Shown piece by piece: positions 63,996-64,000 of a stretch of 64,000 bases of DNA (positions are counted from its first letter, which is position 1; every line of letters begins with the position of its first letter). Below the pieces are notes generated by a model. The model saw nothing but the letters and a program-made list of their open reading frames with translations. It ran no database searches and was not told the origin of the DNA. The translations under genes were made by a program, and so were the position numbers. Origin of the DNA: Myroides indicus (lineage in GTDB: Bacteria; Bacteroidota; Bacteroidia; Flavobacteriales; Flavobacteriaceae). The stretch spans positions 27,102 through 91,101 of the forward strand of contig NZ_SOAG01000011.1 in NCBI RefSeq assembly GCF_004364575.1, in the 5' to 3' direction.

Positions 63996-64000
63996 TTGAT

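Noticed and set aside
1..64000. tRNA, rRNA or CRISPR elements
   Set aside because: No cloverleaf, rRNA-like stretch or regularly spaced direct repeats were found when reading the gaps between genes.

Overview
This 64 kb window is AT-rich, densely coded bacterial chromosome from the phylum Bacteroidota, almost certainly family Flavobacteriaceae (Flavobacterium/Myroides-like). The evidence is the gldJ, porU and porV genes of the type IX secretion system (T9SS), C-terminal type A sorting tails on secreted proteins, a Bacteroidota-type RNA polymerase omega subunit, a lysine-rich Hc1-type histone-like protein, families such as DUF4249, DUF4835, DUF4105 and DUF6495, and promoter -7 elements of the form TAnnTTTG. 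I saw no rRNA, tRNA, CRISPR array, prophage or intact mobile element. Most of the window is core chromosome.

Layout. 1-5.6 kb: end of a TPR-like protein, ribH, then mutL, two tandem rhomboid proteases and an endonuclease/exonuclease/phosphatase protein as a tight run. 5.6-16.6 kb: murF and gldJ on the minus strand, divergent from porU-porV, followed by cdd, a CNNM/CorC-type membrane protein and a uracil-DNA glycosylase-like protein. 16.6-22.7 kb: an MFS transporter and pssA (minus), a PorV/PorQ-like outer-membrane protein, a DUF4105 protein (possible lipoprotein N-acyltransferase), a CpsB-like PHP phosphatase, a 58-residue histone-like protein and a DUF1573 protein. 23-33.8 kb: valS, a TatD-like protein, tcdA, a Fur-family regulator convergent with a YpdA-like reductase, YceI and azurin lipoproteins, a DJ-1/PfpI protein, nadC, a BrkB-like protein and DUF2147. 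33.8-38.4 kb: an ABC ATPase and a giant ABC permease fused to an M1 aminopeptidase. 39.2-43.2 kb: a secreted subtilisin-like protease and two tandem lipoproteins. 43.3-59.4 kb: priA, a small T9SS cargo protein, rpsF-rpsR-rplI, a WYL regulator convergent with a DinB protein, DUF6495-ligA, dapA-ferritin, and bamD-rpoZ-coaBC-DUF4835-recN. 59.4-64 kb: a TonB-dependent receptor with its DUF4249 lipoprotein, a gamma carbonic anhydrase, and a heavily decayed IS5-like transposase relic.

How the genes work together. Several genes concern protein export and the cell envelope: GldJ, PorU (sortase), PorV (shuttle), a second PorV/PorQ-like protein and the DUF4835 protein. At least two likely T9SS cargoes are encoded here, the S8 protease and the 272-residue protein.

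The most interesting locus is the cargo protease followed by two paralogous lipoproteins whose C-terminal halves resemble the PrcB domain of the Treponema dentilisin protease complex. Both carry a Ser/Asp/Asp signal after the lipid-modified cysteine that resembles the Flavobacterium surface-export signal. This suggests a surface-anchored, dentilisin-like protease complex in a flavobacterium. That reading is an inference from sequence and needs domain searches and biochemistry.
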